From the NCBI GenBank assembly GCA_947367855.1, contig CANBFE010000004.1, forward strand, positions 62,001-126,000: a DNA stretch of 64,000 nucleotides, written 5' to 3'. Shown here piece after piece: positions 41,474-50,206 of the stretch (positions within the stretch are counted from its first letter, which is position 1; each line of letters begins with the position of its first letter). The notes beneath the pieces are model-generated. The model saw nothing but the letters and a program-made list of their open reading frames with translations. It ran no database searches and was not told the DNA's origin. The translations under genes and the position numbers were made by a program. The stretch comes from an uncultured Lachnospiraceae bacterium. GTDB lineage: Bacteria > Bacillota > Clostridia > Lachnospirales > Lachnospiraceae.

Positions 41474-43144
41474 ATGCCAAAGAAGGAAAAACAGAATACC
41501 GGACAGGAGCCGGAAAAGATAGTCACAAAATATGACCTGAAAATGCAGAGGAGGAAGGAGCTGAAAGAACGGGAGAAACGTGAGGAGCGCATCAGCCGGA
41601 TCACGGGAATCACTCTTGTAGTCATCCTTGTCTGCATTGTGGCGTCTTTTCCCATCCGGAATTATCTTACCTTAAACGGAACCTATGCCACGGTTAACGG
41701 GGATGCCGTAACAAGGGTAGAGTTTGATTTTAATTATCAGGTGGCAAAGAATAATTATCTCAACCAGTATGGCTCTTACCTGGGATATTTCGGACTGGAT
41801 ACCAGCAAGGATATTGAAACCCAGATGTTCTCGGAGACGCTTACATGGGGAGATTACTTCGACCAGATGGCAGTGGAGAGCATTGCGCGGATCAGGGCAT
41901 TGGAGAAGGAAGCCAGGGCGGAAGGATTTTCCTTTGATGTGACGGAAGATTATGAGTTATACAGGCAGCAGCTGGCGGATGCGGCGTCTGAGGAAGGAAC
42001 CACGCTGAAGAATTATATAAAGCAGCTCTACGGAACCTATGCCACAGAGTCAAGGATAAAGCCTTATCTGGAAAGAAATATGTATGTTGGGGCCTATTCT
42101 GAGGCAGTGGCAGAAAAGCTGACTCCCGCTCAGGAGGAAATTCAGGCCTACTATGACGAGAATGCGGCAAACTACGACTGTGTGGATTATTACATGCAGG
42201 AAATAGAGGCAGAACTGCCTACGGAACCCACGGAACTGGCCGATACCCCGGAAGAAACTGAGGAAGAGGGCGAAGGACAGGAAGGGGAAGGAGAAGAAGG
42301 CGCGGATGAAACCTACCAGCCTTCTGAAGCCGAGATTGCCGCTGCCATGGAAAAGGCAAAGGAAGAGGCGGACAAGCTTGAAGAGACCATCCTTACAGAG
42401 GGTGAGGCGGTTACCAACGCCAAAAAGTCCGCAGTCAGCTATGTGATCAGTGACTGGCTGTTTGACGGGGAGAGAAAGCAGGGTGACACCACTGTCATCG
42501 AGGATTCCACAAATCATAAATACTATGTGGTAGGCTTTGAGAGCCGTTATCTGGACCAGACGTCCACTGTGAATCTGCGCATGGTTGTGACTGATGCGGA
42601 GAATGGACAGGCCATTCTGGATGAGTGGAAGAGCGGCGCGGCTGACGAGAACAGCTTTGCGGAAATCAGCGACAAATACAATGATCCGCAGGTGACCGCT
42701 TTGGAAGGCGGACTTCTGGAGGGAAGCATTATCTCAGATCTGCCTTCGGAAATGGCTGAGTGGGTGCAGGACAGCGCCAGGGCTCCTGGGGATACGGCAG
42801 TGATTTCCCCGGCTTCGGAGCAGTACACATATGTGGTATACTATGTGGGAACCGGTGATGCGGAATGGATTCAGAAGATCAGGACCACTCTGGTGAATCA
42901 GAAGCTTTCGGATTATATGGAAGCATTTACGGAGAATGTGGATGTACAGGACCCCAAAGGCAACCTGCGCTATCTGAAGGTCAGGGAAGAGGAAGAGGCA
43001 GCCTCCCAGGCGTCTGCGGAGAACGGAGACGGATCCCAGGCATCGGAAGGTGAGGAAGGAGCCGACGGGGATTCCCAGGCTTCCGAGGAAGGAGACCAGG
43101 GAGATTCCCAGGCCTCCGGAGAAGAGGAAGACACTAACGAATAA
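41474..43144 (+). CDS. Membrane-anchored PpiC/SurA-like foldase
   Basis: A 556-residue protein, start ATG 41474 after GGGAAGGGAG. A basic N-terminus (~40 residues) precedes one transmembrane helix (~43-62), so the bulk lies outside the cell. The external part begins with a SurA-type chaperone region (YATVNGDAVTRVEFDFNYQ), followed by an acidic insertion of Glu/Gly repeats (~265-280) and a parvulin-like region with two halves (VNLRMVVTDAENG and ALEGGLLEGSIISDLPSEM). The C-terminal ~50 residues are repeats of SQAS with Glu/Asp/Gly. It probably assists folding of secreted proteins. The catalytic parvulin residues are not clear, so it may be chaperone only. Confidence 0.82.
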   Translation: MPKKEKQNTGQEPEKIVTKYDLKMQRRKELKEREKREERISRITGITLVVILVCIVASFPIRNYLTLNGTYATVNGDAVTRVEFDFNYQVAKNNYLNQYGSYLGYFGLDTSKDIETQMFSETLTWGDYFDQMAVESIARIRALEKEARAEGFSFDVTEDYELYRQQLADAASEEGTTLKNYIKQLYGTYATESRIKPYLERNMYVGAYSEAVAEKLTPAQEEIQAYYDENAANYDCVDYYMQEIEAELPTEPTELADTPEETEEEGEGQEGEGEEGADETYQPSEAEIAAAMEKAKEEADKLEETILTEGEAVTNAKKSAVSYVISDWLFDGERKQGDTTVIEDSTNHKYYVVGFESRYLDQTSTVNLRMVVTDAENGQAILDEWKSGAADENSFAEISDKYNDPQVTALEGGLLEGSIISDLPSEMAEWVQDSARAPGDTAVISPASEQYTYVVYYVGTGDAEWIQKIRTTLVNQKLSDYMEAFTENVDVQDPKGNLRYLKVREEEEAASQASAENGDGSQASEGEEGADGDSQASEEGDQGDSQASGEEEDTNE

Positions 43145-43155
43145 ACGGAAGGAGA

Positions 43156-43187
43156 GGGCGGCACCGGGGGTTTCCCGGCCGCCCTTT
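43156..43187 (+). terminator. GC-rich hairpin between the foldase and HAD genes
   Basis: GGGCGGC (43156-43162) pairs with GCCGCCC (43178-43184), with an inner CCGGG/CCCGG pair; only three T follow. It acts either as the terminator of the foldase gene or as a structure over the start of the next gene, whose ATG lies at 43192. Confidence 0.65.
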
Positions 43188-43191
43188 GAAT

Positions 43192-44004
43192 ATGGAGTAC
43201 ATGAAAACAAAAGCGCTTGTACTGGATATCGACGGCACACTGACCAATTCCCTTAAGGAAATCACACAGGCCACAAAGGAGGCGCTTCTGGGGATTCTGG
43301 AGAAGGGACATAAGATTGTCCTGGCGTCCGGCAGGCCTGCATTCGGCATGGGCCGCTATGTGAGGGAGCTGGAACTGGAAAAATACGGCGGATATGTTCT
43401 CTCCCACAACGGAGCCAGGGTTTTTGACTGCCGGAGCGGGGAAGTGATCTTTGAGAAGGCGGTGCCTCCGGAAGTGCTTCCGGGGATTTATGAGTTTGCC
43501 ATGAAAAATGGCTGCGGCCTTGCCACCCATTCGGACGACACCGTGATATCTGCATTTGAGCCTGACAGATATGTGTCCTGGGAAGCAAAAATAAACGGAA
43601 TGCCGATATACAGGGCGGAAGATTTTGTGGAGTATGTGGATTTTCCTGTCTATAAATGCTTTATGACGGCAGAGGAGCAGCGGTCCGCCGTTTTGGAAAA
43701 ACAGCTGCAGGATTTATTCGGCGGCATGGTTTCGGTGTATCGGTCCGAACCCTATTTCATTGAAATCGTCCCCAGGCATGTGGATAAGGGGGACTCCCTG
43801 AGACGGCTCATGGAGACTGTGGGCATAGAACATGGGAATGTAGTCAGCTGCGGAGACGGTTTTAACGACATTTCCATGATCCGCTATGCCGGTGTGGGCG
43901 TGGCCATGGGAAATGCCGTGGAAGTTCTGAAGAGAGAGGCGGATTATATCGCTGAGAGCAATGATGCGGACGGACTGGTTCAGGTTATCCGGAATTTTTT
44001 TTAA
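43192..44004 (+). CDS. Cof-type HAD-IIB hydrolase
   Basis: About 270 residues. Motif I is LVLDIDGTLTNS (nucleophile Asp), motif II LASGRPAFG, the C2B cap follows, and motif IV is CGDGFNDISMIRYAG with VGVAMGNAVEVLK. These proteins dephosphorylate sugar phosphates or flavin precursors in the cytoplasm. The start is uncertain: ATG 43192, ATG 43201 (GGAG just before it) or TTG 43186 are all close behind the GC-rich hairpin, and there is no full ribosome site. Confidence 0.9.
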   Translation: MEYMKTKALVLDIDGTLTNSLKEITQATKEALLGILEKGHKIVLASGRPAFGMGRYVRELELEKYGGYVLSHNGARVFDCRSGEVIFEKAVPPEVLPGIYEFAMKNGCGLATHSDDTVISAFEPDRYVSWEAKINGMPIYRAEDFVEYVDFPVYKCFMTAEEQRSAVLEKQLQDLFGGMVSVYRSEPYFIEIVPRHVDKGDSLRRLMETVGIEHGNVVSCGDGFNDISMIRYAGVGVAMGNAVEVLKREADYIAESNDADGLVQVIRNFF

Positions 44005-44055
44005 AAGGGGAGCCGGTTTCCCGGGAGACAGGATCAGGAAAGAGCAGGTGGCAGT

Positions 44056-45405
44056 ATGAAACAGGATATTAGAATAAGGGTGCCGGAAAAGGGACAGGCT
44101 ATCATAGATACTATCCGGGAGGCAGGATTCGAAGCCTATGTGGTGGGCGGCTGCGTAAGGGACTGCATTCTTGGAAGAGAGCCAGGAGACTGGGATATTA
44201 CCACATCGGCCACGCCCGGACAGGTGAAGGCCCTTTTTCCCAGGACGATTGATACGGGACTGCAGCACGGAACGGTCACCGTGATGATGGACAGGGAAGG
44301 CTTTGAAGTCACTACCTACAGGCTTGACGGAAAATATGAAGACAGCAGGCATCCCAGGGAGGTTACCTTCACACCGAATCTGGAGGAAGATTTAAAGCGC
44401 AGGGACCTGACCATTAATGCCATGGCCTATAACGACAGGGAAGGCCTGGTAGATCTGTTCGGAGGGATGAAGGATCTGGAGGCAGGGATTGTGCGTTGCG
44501 TGGGAGACCCGGAGGAACGCTTCGGGGAGGATGCGCTGCGGATACTTCGGGCTGTCCGTTTTTCCGCCCAGCTGGGCTATACCATTGAGGCGGAGACTCT
44601 GGAGGCAGTCCGCTGCCTGGCACCCCGGCTGAGCAGGATCAGCGCAGAACGGATTCAGGTGGAGCTTGTGAAACTGTTGGTTTCCCCCAATCCCCACTTT
44701 CTCCGCACTGCATATGACACAGGCGTCACAAAGGTTTTTCTTCCTGAACTGGACAGATGCATGGAGACGGAGCAGAGGCATCCACACCACTGCTACAGTG
44801 TGGGGGAGCATATTCTGCATTCCCTGAATCAGGTGGAGGCGGACAGGGTGCTGCGCCTTGCCATGCTGCTTCACGATATCGGGAAACCGGATACGGAGAC
44901 AGTGGACGAGGAAGGAATTACCCATTTCCACCGGCATGCCGCAGTGAGCGCAGACCTGGCAGAGGGTATCTTAAAAAGGCTGAAATTTGACAATGAAACC
45001 ATACGCATGGTGCATAAGCTGGTGCTGTACCACGATTACGGAAACGGTATCCTGCCGGATATGACCATGGCGCGCCGGGCTGTCCATAAGATCGGCGAGG
45101 ATGCCTTCCCGGGGCTTTTTGCCGTAAAAAGAGCTGATATTATGGCCCAGAGCGAGTATATGAGGCAGGAAAAACTGGACAGGCTGGAGGAGTGGCAAAG
45201 GCTCTATGGGGAAGTGATGAAACAAAAACAGTGCGTATCCCTGAAAGATCTTGCCGTGACCGGAGCGGACCTGATCGCCGCCGGGTGGAAGCCCGGCAGG
45301 GCCCTGGGGGAAACACTGCAAAAACTCCTGGAGTTGGTGTTGGAGAATCCGGAAATGAATAAAAGGGAAATCCTGATGGAGGAATCACAGAGACTTCAAA
45401 ATTAG
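44056..45405 (+). CDS. cca: CCA tRNA nucleotidyltransferase
   Basis: A 449-residue class II enzyme. The catalytic core is AYVVGGCVRDCILGREPGDWDITTSA (~30-55) with the DxD pair; the nucleotide-selection region is DLKRRDLTINAMAYN, and RFGEDALRILRAVRFSAQLG is in the neck. An HD domain follows (HHCYSVGEHILHSL and LAMLLHDIGKPDT, ~240-275), giving possible phosphatase activity. It builds or repairs the 3' CCA end of tRNA. Start ATG 44056 with AGAGCAGGTGG upstream. Confidence 0.95.
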   Translation: MKQDIRIRVPEKGQAIIDTIREAGFEAYVVGGCVRDCILGREPGDWDITTSATPGQVKALFPRTIDTGLQHGTVTVMMDREGFEVTTYRLDGKYEDSRHPREVTFTPNLEEDLKRRDLTINAMAYNDREGLVDLFGGMKDLEAGIVRCVGDPEERFGEDALRILRAVRFSAQLGYTIEAETLEAVRCLAPRLSRISAERIQVELVKLLVSPNPHFLRTAYDTGVTKVFLPELDRCMETEQRHPHHCYSVGEHILHSLNQVEADRVLRLAMLLHDIGKPDTETVDEEGITHFHRHAAVSADLAEGILKRLKFDNETIRMVHKLVLYHDYGNGILPDMTMARRAVHKIGEDAFPGLFAVKRADIMAQSEYMRQEKLDRLEEWQRLYGEVMKQKQCVSLKDLAVTGADLIAAGWKPGRALGETLQKLLELVLENPEMNKREILMEESQRLQN

Positions 45406-45509
45406 CAGAAAAGCGATAACATACTTTCACAATTCGTCTCATATGATAGGTTAGGAACCGGACTGGACGCAGTGCGGCGATGCAAGAAACCAATCAGGAG
45501 GAGCCGGAA

Positions 45510-46526
45510 GTGAATGACAGGGCAGTTGAGTTACTGGAACAGTATGATATCGAGGTGCTTCGTACCAGGAAGGGCAGAGGGGCAATTTTGTGTGAGACCA
45601 GTCAGGGGTGCCTGATTTTTAAAGAATATGCAGGGAGTCAGGAGCGGATTGCGCTGCAGGATAGGCTGCTGGGGCAGGCTGCGGAAGCAGGACTGGTACA
45701 GGTGGAGCGGATTGTGCCGGACAGGGAAGGCGCGTTGTTTGTAAAGGATAACGACGGCGTCAAATATGTGCTGAAAACCTGGCAGGACGGCAGGGAATGC
45801 AGCATCCATGACAGAGGGGAATGTGTGGAGGCTGTAAGGCTTCTGGCAAAACTTCACGGCAGCATGACGCTTCCGGAGGATACGCCGGGACTTCCGGCTG
45901 CTTTTTCGGCGGAGTGCGAGTATGACAAGCGCAACAGGGAGCTGAGGCGTGTGAAGAAATATCTTCAGCAGAAGAAGCAGAAGAACTGGTTTGAGATCAG
46001 TCTGCGCAAAGCCATGGACGGTTTTCTGGAACAGGCTGCCGCAGTGACGGAGGAGTGGAAAGAATATGCGCCGCTGTATGCCGGGGAATCCAAAAGAAAT
46101 GGGGGGCAGGCGGCGTTCTGCCACGGAGACTATCAGTATCACAATATTCTCCAGGGATCAGGAGGATGGCTGCTGGTAAATTTCGAGAAGTATGTCCGTG
46201 ACAACCCCATCAGGGATCTTTATCTCCTGCTGCGGAAGCTTCTGGAGAAGGAGAACTGGTCCATATCCCTGGGGACCGCTCTGCTGGAGGCCTATGAGAA
46301 GGAACGGCCCATGTCGGCAGGAAGCAGGATCGACTTGTATTACAGACTGGCATACCCGGAGAAATTCTGGAAGATCGCCAATTTTTATTACAATTCCGGA
46401 AAGGCATGGATTCCGGAAAAAAATCAGGAGAAACTGGAGAAGGTCATTGCCCAGGAAAAAGAAAAACAGCGTTTCCTGGACGGAGTGTTCCGTGACCTGG
46501 GCCATCTGCGGCAGGAGCGCGCATAG
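45510..46526 (+). CDS. CotS/aminoglycoside-phosphotransferase-fold spore coat kinase-like protein
   Basis: A 338-residue protein. The start is taken as GTG 45510, eight bases after AGGAGG, in preference to ATG 45480, which lacks a ribosome site. The catalytic loop CHGDYQYHNIL (~210-220) is intact, but the following metal-binding motif reads VNFEKYVRDNP where CotS-type proteins have DFD or DFE; the metal-binding Asp is Asn. CotS proteins are spore-coat components with a kinase fold. Its position next to a PEGA lipoprotein gene and ahead of the sporulation cluster supports a coat or envelope role. It may be a pseudokinase. Confidence 0.82.
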   Translation: MNDRAVELLEQYDIEVLRTRKGRGAILCETSQGCLIFKEYAGSQERIALQDRLLGQAAEAGLVQVERIVPDREGALFVKDNDGVKYVLKTWQDGRECSIHDRGECVEAVRLLAKLHGSMTLPEDTPGLPAAFSAECEYDKRNRELRRVKKYLQQKKQKNWFEISLRKAMDGFLEQAAAVTEEWKEYAPLYAGESKRNGGQAAFCHGDYQYHNILQGSGGWLLVNFEKYVRDNPIRDLYLLLRKLLEKENWSISLGTALLEAYEKERPMSAGSRIDLYYRLAYPEKFWKIANFYYNSGKAWIPEKNQEKLEKVIAQEKEKQRFLDGVFRDLGHLRQERA

Positions 46527-46556
46527 GCAGATGACAGAAGATACAGAGAGGGATAT

Positions 46557-48068
46557 ATGAGAAAGAGTATTGGAGATACCAGGAGAAAGAAAAATAGATT
46601 TACAGCAGTCCTTTTGGCGGCAGCGGCAGCGCTTACCCTTTCCGGCTGCGGGCTTTCCTTTCCCTGGAGCGGCAGGGACCCGGGGGCAGCGCAGGACCCG
46701 GAGAAGGTTGATACAGGGTTTGTGGTCCCTGGGCCGGAAAGCTATGATTCCGCGGACACGGCCATTTTGACGGACAGAAACGAGAAGGAAAATACATTGA
46801 CCTTCCTGAATCTGGAGCTGGGCCGGAAGTATACGCTGTCCATGGACGGGACCACCAGGCTGTATGACAAATACGGCGGAGCTGTCACCATTGAGCAGAT
46901 ACAGAAGGGAGATATCGTGGATATCACCTTTCTGAAATCCAAAAAACATTTGACTACAATGCAACTGTCAACCGAGAGCTGGGGGTATACCGATGTAGTC
47001 CAGTACGAGATAGATACCGCCAGGGGGGAGGTGTCCATCGGGGAAGAGCTGTATAAACTGACCTCCAATACCCAGTACCTGTCCCAGGGCAGGAATGTTG
47101 AACTGATGGATCTGAATGCCGCGGATGTGCTGAGTTTTCAGGGCATAGGCAGCCAGGTCCTTTCTGTCCGTGTGGAAAGGGGACATGGTTATCTGCGTCT
47201 GGTCAATGATGAAAACTTTGTGGGAGGCTGGATTGAAGTGGGAGAGACCCTGATCCAACGCATAACCGAGGACATGCTGCTTCTGGTGCCGGAGGGCAGC
47301 TATCAGGTGAGCATCAGCAATAAGGGCGGCGGAGGCGTCAAGGATGCGGAGATCCGGAGAAATGAGGAAACCGTCCTGGATATCGGCGACCTGGAAATCC
47401 CGGAGCCCCAGACAGGCATGGTGCTTTTCTCTGTGACGCCCTCAGATGCCAGGCTGTATATTGATGGGGAAGAGGTGGAGACCTCGGGGCCGGTTACCCT
47501 GGAATACGGACTTCACCAGCTGATCGCCAGGGCGGAAGGCTACCAGTCCATTACCCAGTATATACGTGTGGCGCAGGAATCCGTCAGCTATGACATTGTG
47601 ATGGAAGCGACGGAGACAGGAGGGGAGGAAGAGAGCAGCACGGATTCAGATGCCCCCTCTCAGAATCCGGTTACCGATTACTATAAGGTGTATATTGATG
47701 CGCCGGAGGGGGCGGAGGTTTACCTTAACGGACATTATGTGGGGATTGCCCCCTGCAGCTTCCGGAAGGAGGAAGGTTCCCATGTGATCATTCTGCGAAA
47801 GGAAGGGTATGAAACCAGGAGCTATACCATACAGATTGACGATGCGGAAAAAGACATGTCCTTCTCCTTTGCGGAACTGGTGAAATACGGCGACACAGGG
47901 GACAAGGAAGACTCCAGCCCCAGTCCAAGCCCAAGCCCAAGTCCCGGAGCCGACTCGTCGCCGACACCGGAGCCGACAGCAGAGCCAACGCCGACTCCCG
48001 TACCAACGCCGACACCGGGGCAGCTGCCCACTCCGGAGCCGACTCCAACACCTGTGCCTGAGGCATAG
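46557..48068 (+). CDS. Lipoprotein with two PEGA domains and a Pro/Thr/Ser-rich tail
   Basis: A 503-residue protein, start ATG 46557, 31 bp after the kinase-like gene and likely co-transcribed. Basic N-terminus, hydrophobic helix and lipobox LSGC (Cys ~31). The middle ~230 residues are beta-rich without a known domain. PEGA units are at ~295-345 (DARLYIDGEEVETSGPV and LHQLIARAEGY) and ~380-430 (AEVYLNGHYVGIAPCSF and SHVIILRKEGYE). The tail from ~440 is a run of SPSP and TPTP repeats, typical of wall-spanning linkers. It is a surface protein, probably binding peptidoglycan or another envelope polymer through PEGA. Confidence 0.85.
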   Translation: MRKSIGDTRRKKNRFTAVLLAAAAALTLSGCGLSFPWSGRDPGAAQDPEKVDTGFVVPGPESYDSADTAILTDRNEKENTLTFLNLELGRKYTLSMDGTTRLYDKYGGAVTIEQIQKGDIVDITFLKSKKHLTTMQLSTESWGYTDVVQYEIDTARGEVSIGEELYKLTSNTQYLSQGRNVELMDLNAADVLSFQGIGSQVLSVRVERGHGYLRLVNDENFVGGWIEVGETLIQRITEDMLLLVPEGSYQVSISNKGGGGVKDAEIRRNEETVLDIGDLEIPEPQTGMVLFSVTPSDARLYIDGEEVETSGPVTLEYGLHQLIARAEGYQSITQYIRVAQESVSYDIVMEATETGGEEESSTDSDAPSQNPVTDYYKVYIDAPEGAEVYLNGHYVGIAPCSFRKEEGSHVIILRKEGYETRSYTIQIDDAEKDMSFSFAELVKYGDTGDKEDSSPSPSPSPSPGADSSPTPEPTAEPTPTPVPTPTPGQLPTPEPTPTPVPEA

Positions 48069-48164
48069 AAGGCAGCTTCGGGGGGAAGAAATACGGTTGG
48101 GAAACCTCCGTGGAGAGAGCCGCAGCCGGCTTACAGAAAATTCGGGGTTGTCCGGAAAAATGCC

Positions 48165-48193
48165 TTGACAAACCAGTGAAAACCATATATATA
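48165..48193 (+). promoter_or_regulatory. Sigma-A promoter of the HU gene
   Basis: TTGACA at 48165-48170 and TATATA at 48188-48193, 17 bp apart, with an alternating AT tract continuing to 48200. It lies ~75 bp before the HU start codon. Confidence 0.75.
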
Positions 48194-48268
48194 TATTTAT
48201 AGACGTTTCAGAGGGATATCTTCGAAGTGAAATGTACAAATAATGAAGACTCATATAGGAGGATCAAT

Positions 48269-48544
48269 ATGAACAAGACAGAATTAATCGTTGCCATGGC
48301 TGACCAGGCTGGAATTTCCAGAAAAGATGCAGAGAAAGCACTGAAAGCCTTCACCGATGTTGTTACTGACGAACTGAAGAAGGGCGGAAAAGTCCAGCTG
48401 GTAGGATTTGGTACCTTTGAAGTTTCTGAGCGCGCAGCCAGAGAGGGAAGAAATCCTCAGACAAAGGAGACCATACAGATCGAAGCATCCAAGGCTCCCA
48501 AGTTCAAGGCAGGAAAAGCGTTAAAGGACATGGTGAACGAATAA
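48269..48544 (+). CDS. hup: HU family DNA-binding protein
   Basis: A 91-residue HU protein, the full family length, start ATG 48269 after AGGAGG. It begins MNKTELIVAMADQAG and carries the DNA-wrapping arm between GFGTFEVSERAAREGRNP and EASKAPKFKAGKALKD. It bends and packages the chromosome. It lies directly upstream of rqcP, the conserved order in Bacillota. Strong promoter upstream; a hairpin with T run lies 95 nt after the stop. Confidence 0.97.
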   Translation: MNKTELIVAMADQAGISRKDAEKALKAFTDVVTDELKKGGKVQLVGFGTFEVSERAAREGRNPQTKETIQIEASKAPKFKAGKALKDMVNE

Positions 48545-48638
48545 TACGTCATCTGTTTATAGGAGAGTTGAAGTACTCGCGGTATAATAGACTATACCAT
48601 GGGAGGCAGGAGATGCTTCCGGTGGAGGGATATGAAAG

Positions 48639-48690
48639 CCCGGTAAATGTTCAATGCTTCGGCAGGGCAGGGAACATGCGCCGGGTTTTT
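48639..48690 (+). terminator. Hairpin with T run between hup and rqcP (terminator or attenuator)
   Basis: CCCGG (48639-48643) pairs with CCGGG (48681-48685) and ATGTTC (48647-48652) with GAACAT (48672-48677), followed by five T. A TATAAT box at 48583-48588 without a good -35 lies upstream. The hairpin therefore either ends the HU message or interrupts a short transcript leading to rqcP. Confidence 0.6.
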
Positions 48691-48727
48691 CCAACTTTTT
48701 AAACGGTGTACAGGGGAGGTTTGCACT

Positions 48728-48967
48728 ATGAGACTGGACAAGTATCTGAAGGTATCGAGACTGATCAAGCGCCGCACGGTGGCAAATGAGGCCTGTGACG
48801 GCGGCAGGGTGATGATAAACGACAGAGTGGCAAAAGCATCCGCTGAGGTAAAACAGGGGGATATCCTTACCATTTCCTTCGGGAACAGGGAAGTGAAGGT
48901 GGAGGTGCTGGACGTACAGGAGACGGTGAAGAAGGACGAGGCAAAGGAGCTTTTCCGTTATCTGTAA
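48728..48967 (+). CDS. rqcP: S4-domain RNA-binding protein RqcP (YabO)
   Basis: A 79-residue protein that is a single S4 domain (MRLDKYLKVSRLIKRRTVANEAC, then GRVMINDRVAKASAEVKQGD). RqcP works with RqcH on stalled 50S subunits in bacterial ribosome-associated quality control, adding alanine tails. The gene's place between the HU gene and yabP is the Bacillus order. Start ATG 48728 with GGGGAGG upstream. Confidence 0.93.
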   Translation: MRLDKYLKVSRLIKRRTVANEACDGGRVMINDRVAKASAEVKQGDILTISFGNREVKVEVLDVQETVKKDEAKELFRYL

Positions 48968-49062
48968 AAGGTTCTATTTTCCGGTATGCCCTCATATACT
49001 GATTCAAGGTAATGTGAAACTTGAATGAAGCCGCCGGGGAGGCGGTTTCCGGGGAGGGTGTT

Positions 49063-49350
49063 ATGGAAGATTTAAGCGGGAGCGCCCGCATGCATAAGGT
49101 GACAATGACAAACCGCAGGAACTGCACTGTGAACGGTGTAAACGATGTGCTTTCCTTTGACATACATGAGATTCTGTTGGAGACGGAACAGGGGATGCTG
49201 ATGATAAAGGGGAATGACCTGCATGTCAGCAGGCTGACTCTGGAAAAAGGAGAAGTGGACATTGACGGTAAAATTGACAGTTTTACCTATTCCGATGTGG
49301 CAGGCGCAGGACACAGGAATGAATCTCTGCTGAGCAGGCTGTTCCGGTAA
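49063..49350 (+). CDS. yabP: Sporulation protein YabP
   Basis: A 95-residue protein, start ATG 49063 behind GGGGAGGG. The family pattern is complete: RKNCTVNGV-type start (here NRRNCTVNGVNDVLSFD), ILLETEQGMLMIKGNDLHV, LEKGEVDIDGKIDSFTY. YabP and YabQ are made in the mother cell during sporulation and are needed for cortex assembly in Bacillus. It is followed after 4 bp by yabQ. Confidence 0.93.
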   Translation: MEDLSGSARMHKVTMTNRRNCTVNGVNDVLSFDIHEILLETEQGMLMIKGNDLHVSRLTLEKGEVDIDGKIDSFTYSDVAGAGHRNESLLSRLFR

Positions 49351-49354
49351 ACGG

Positions 49355-49819
49355 ATGGTAAGCGAAGGCGAATTCCTCCTGCACTCCCTGATCATGGGGG
49401 TTTTCATTACCTTTGTGTATGATATCCTGCGCATCATCCGAAGGGTAATTCCCCATGGGGGCTTCTGGGTTTCCGTGGAGGACATGGTATTCTGGCTGTA
49501 CTGCGGCGTGGAGGTCTTTCTGCTGATGTACCATGAGAGCAACGGGACACTGCGCTGGTTTGCCGTCATCGGAGCCATGACGGGAATGATTTTGTACATA
49601 AAGCTTGTGAGTTCCCTGTTTGTAAAATGGGTATCCGCTGCGCTTGGATGGCTCCTGGGACTACTGGGGAAGCTGCTCAGATGGATTTTCCGGCCCGTGG
49701 GTTTTGCGGGAAGAAAAGCAAAGCGGGGGATGGGAAAACTGGCCAGACGGCAGAAAAGATTTCTGAAAAACAGGTTGACGTTTTTCCTGAAAGCACTTAA
49801 AATAAATTTCAAGGCCTGA
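49355..49819 (+). CDS. yabQ: Spore cortex biosynthesis membrane protein YabQ
   Basis: A 154-residue membrane protein with about four hydrophobic helices in the first ~110 residues and a very basic C-terminal tail (RKAKRGMGKLARRQKRFLKN). The YabQ core is recognisable in MGVFITFVYDILRIIRRV and VEDMVFWLYCGVEVF. Required for the spore cortex in Bacillus. Order and spacing after yabP are conserved. Confidence 0.93.
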   Translation: MVSEGEFLLHSLIMGVFITFVYDILRIIRRVIPHGGFWVSVEDMVFWLYCGVEVFLLMYHESNGTLRWFAVIGAMTGMILYIKLVSSLFVKWVSAALGWLLGLLGKLLRWIFRPVGFAGRKAKRGMGKLARRQKRFLKNRLTFFLKALKINFKA

Positions 49820-49833
49820 ACGGGGGTAAAAAT

Positions 49834-50145
49834 ATGGCGAGACAGAGGAAGGCTGCGTACCGCAAAAGGACGCAGAACCGTTTCAGCATGTTTCTGGTAT
49901 CATTGCTGGTAGTGCTGATCCTGGTTCTGGTTCAGATGGGAAGTTTGAACCTGAAGAATAAAATCGATGTGAAGAATGCGGAGGCAGCTGCTCTGGATTT
50001 GCAGATTGAGGCGGAAAACCAAAGGGGAGAAGAAATCGCGAAGTTTGGGAAGCAGGTGCAGACCAAGGGCTATATCGAGAACGTGGCCAGGGAAAAACTT
50101 GGGCTTGTGTATGAGGATGAGATTTTATTTAAACAGAAGAATTAG
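49834..50145 (+). CDS. divIC: Septum formation initiator DivIC/FtsB
   Basis: A 103-residue bitopic protein: basic N-terminus, one transmembrane helix (~21-40), then a leucine-zipper-like coiled coil (LNLKNKIDVKNAEAAALDLQ) and the C-terminal segment YIENVAREKLGLVYEDEILF that is diagnostic for DivIC/FtsB. It binds FtsL and FtsQ/DivIB in the divisome. It lies 14 bp after yabQ and is followed by a terminator. Confidence 0.93.
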   Translation: MARQRKAAYRKRTQNRFSMFLVSLLVVLILVLVQMGSLNLKNKIDVKNAEAAALDLQIEAENQRGEEIAKFGKQVQTKGYIENVAREKLGLVYEDEILFKQKN

Positions 50146-50173
50146 GCGGGAGCATGAAGCTTCCGCTTTTTTT
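50146..50173 (+). terminator. Rho-independent terminator after divIC
   Basis: GCGGGAGC (50146-50153) pairs with GCTTCCGC (50159-50166; one G-T pair), followed by seven T. The T run merges with a 0A-box-like TGTCGCA (50173-50179) that belongs to the spoIIE control region. Confidence 0.85.
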
Positions 50174-50206
50174 GTCGCAAAACTTTAGGGGAGAAGGTTT
50201 GCATTT

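Noticed and set aside
47880..48060. Short tandem DNA repeat (possible CRISPR or minisatellite) at the end of the PEGA gene
   Set aside because: The repetition is explained by coding for SPSP and TPTP runs; there are no spacers between repeats.
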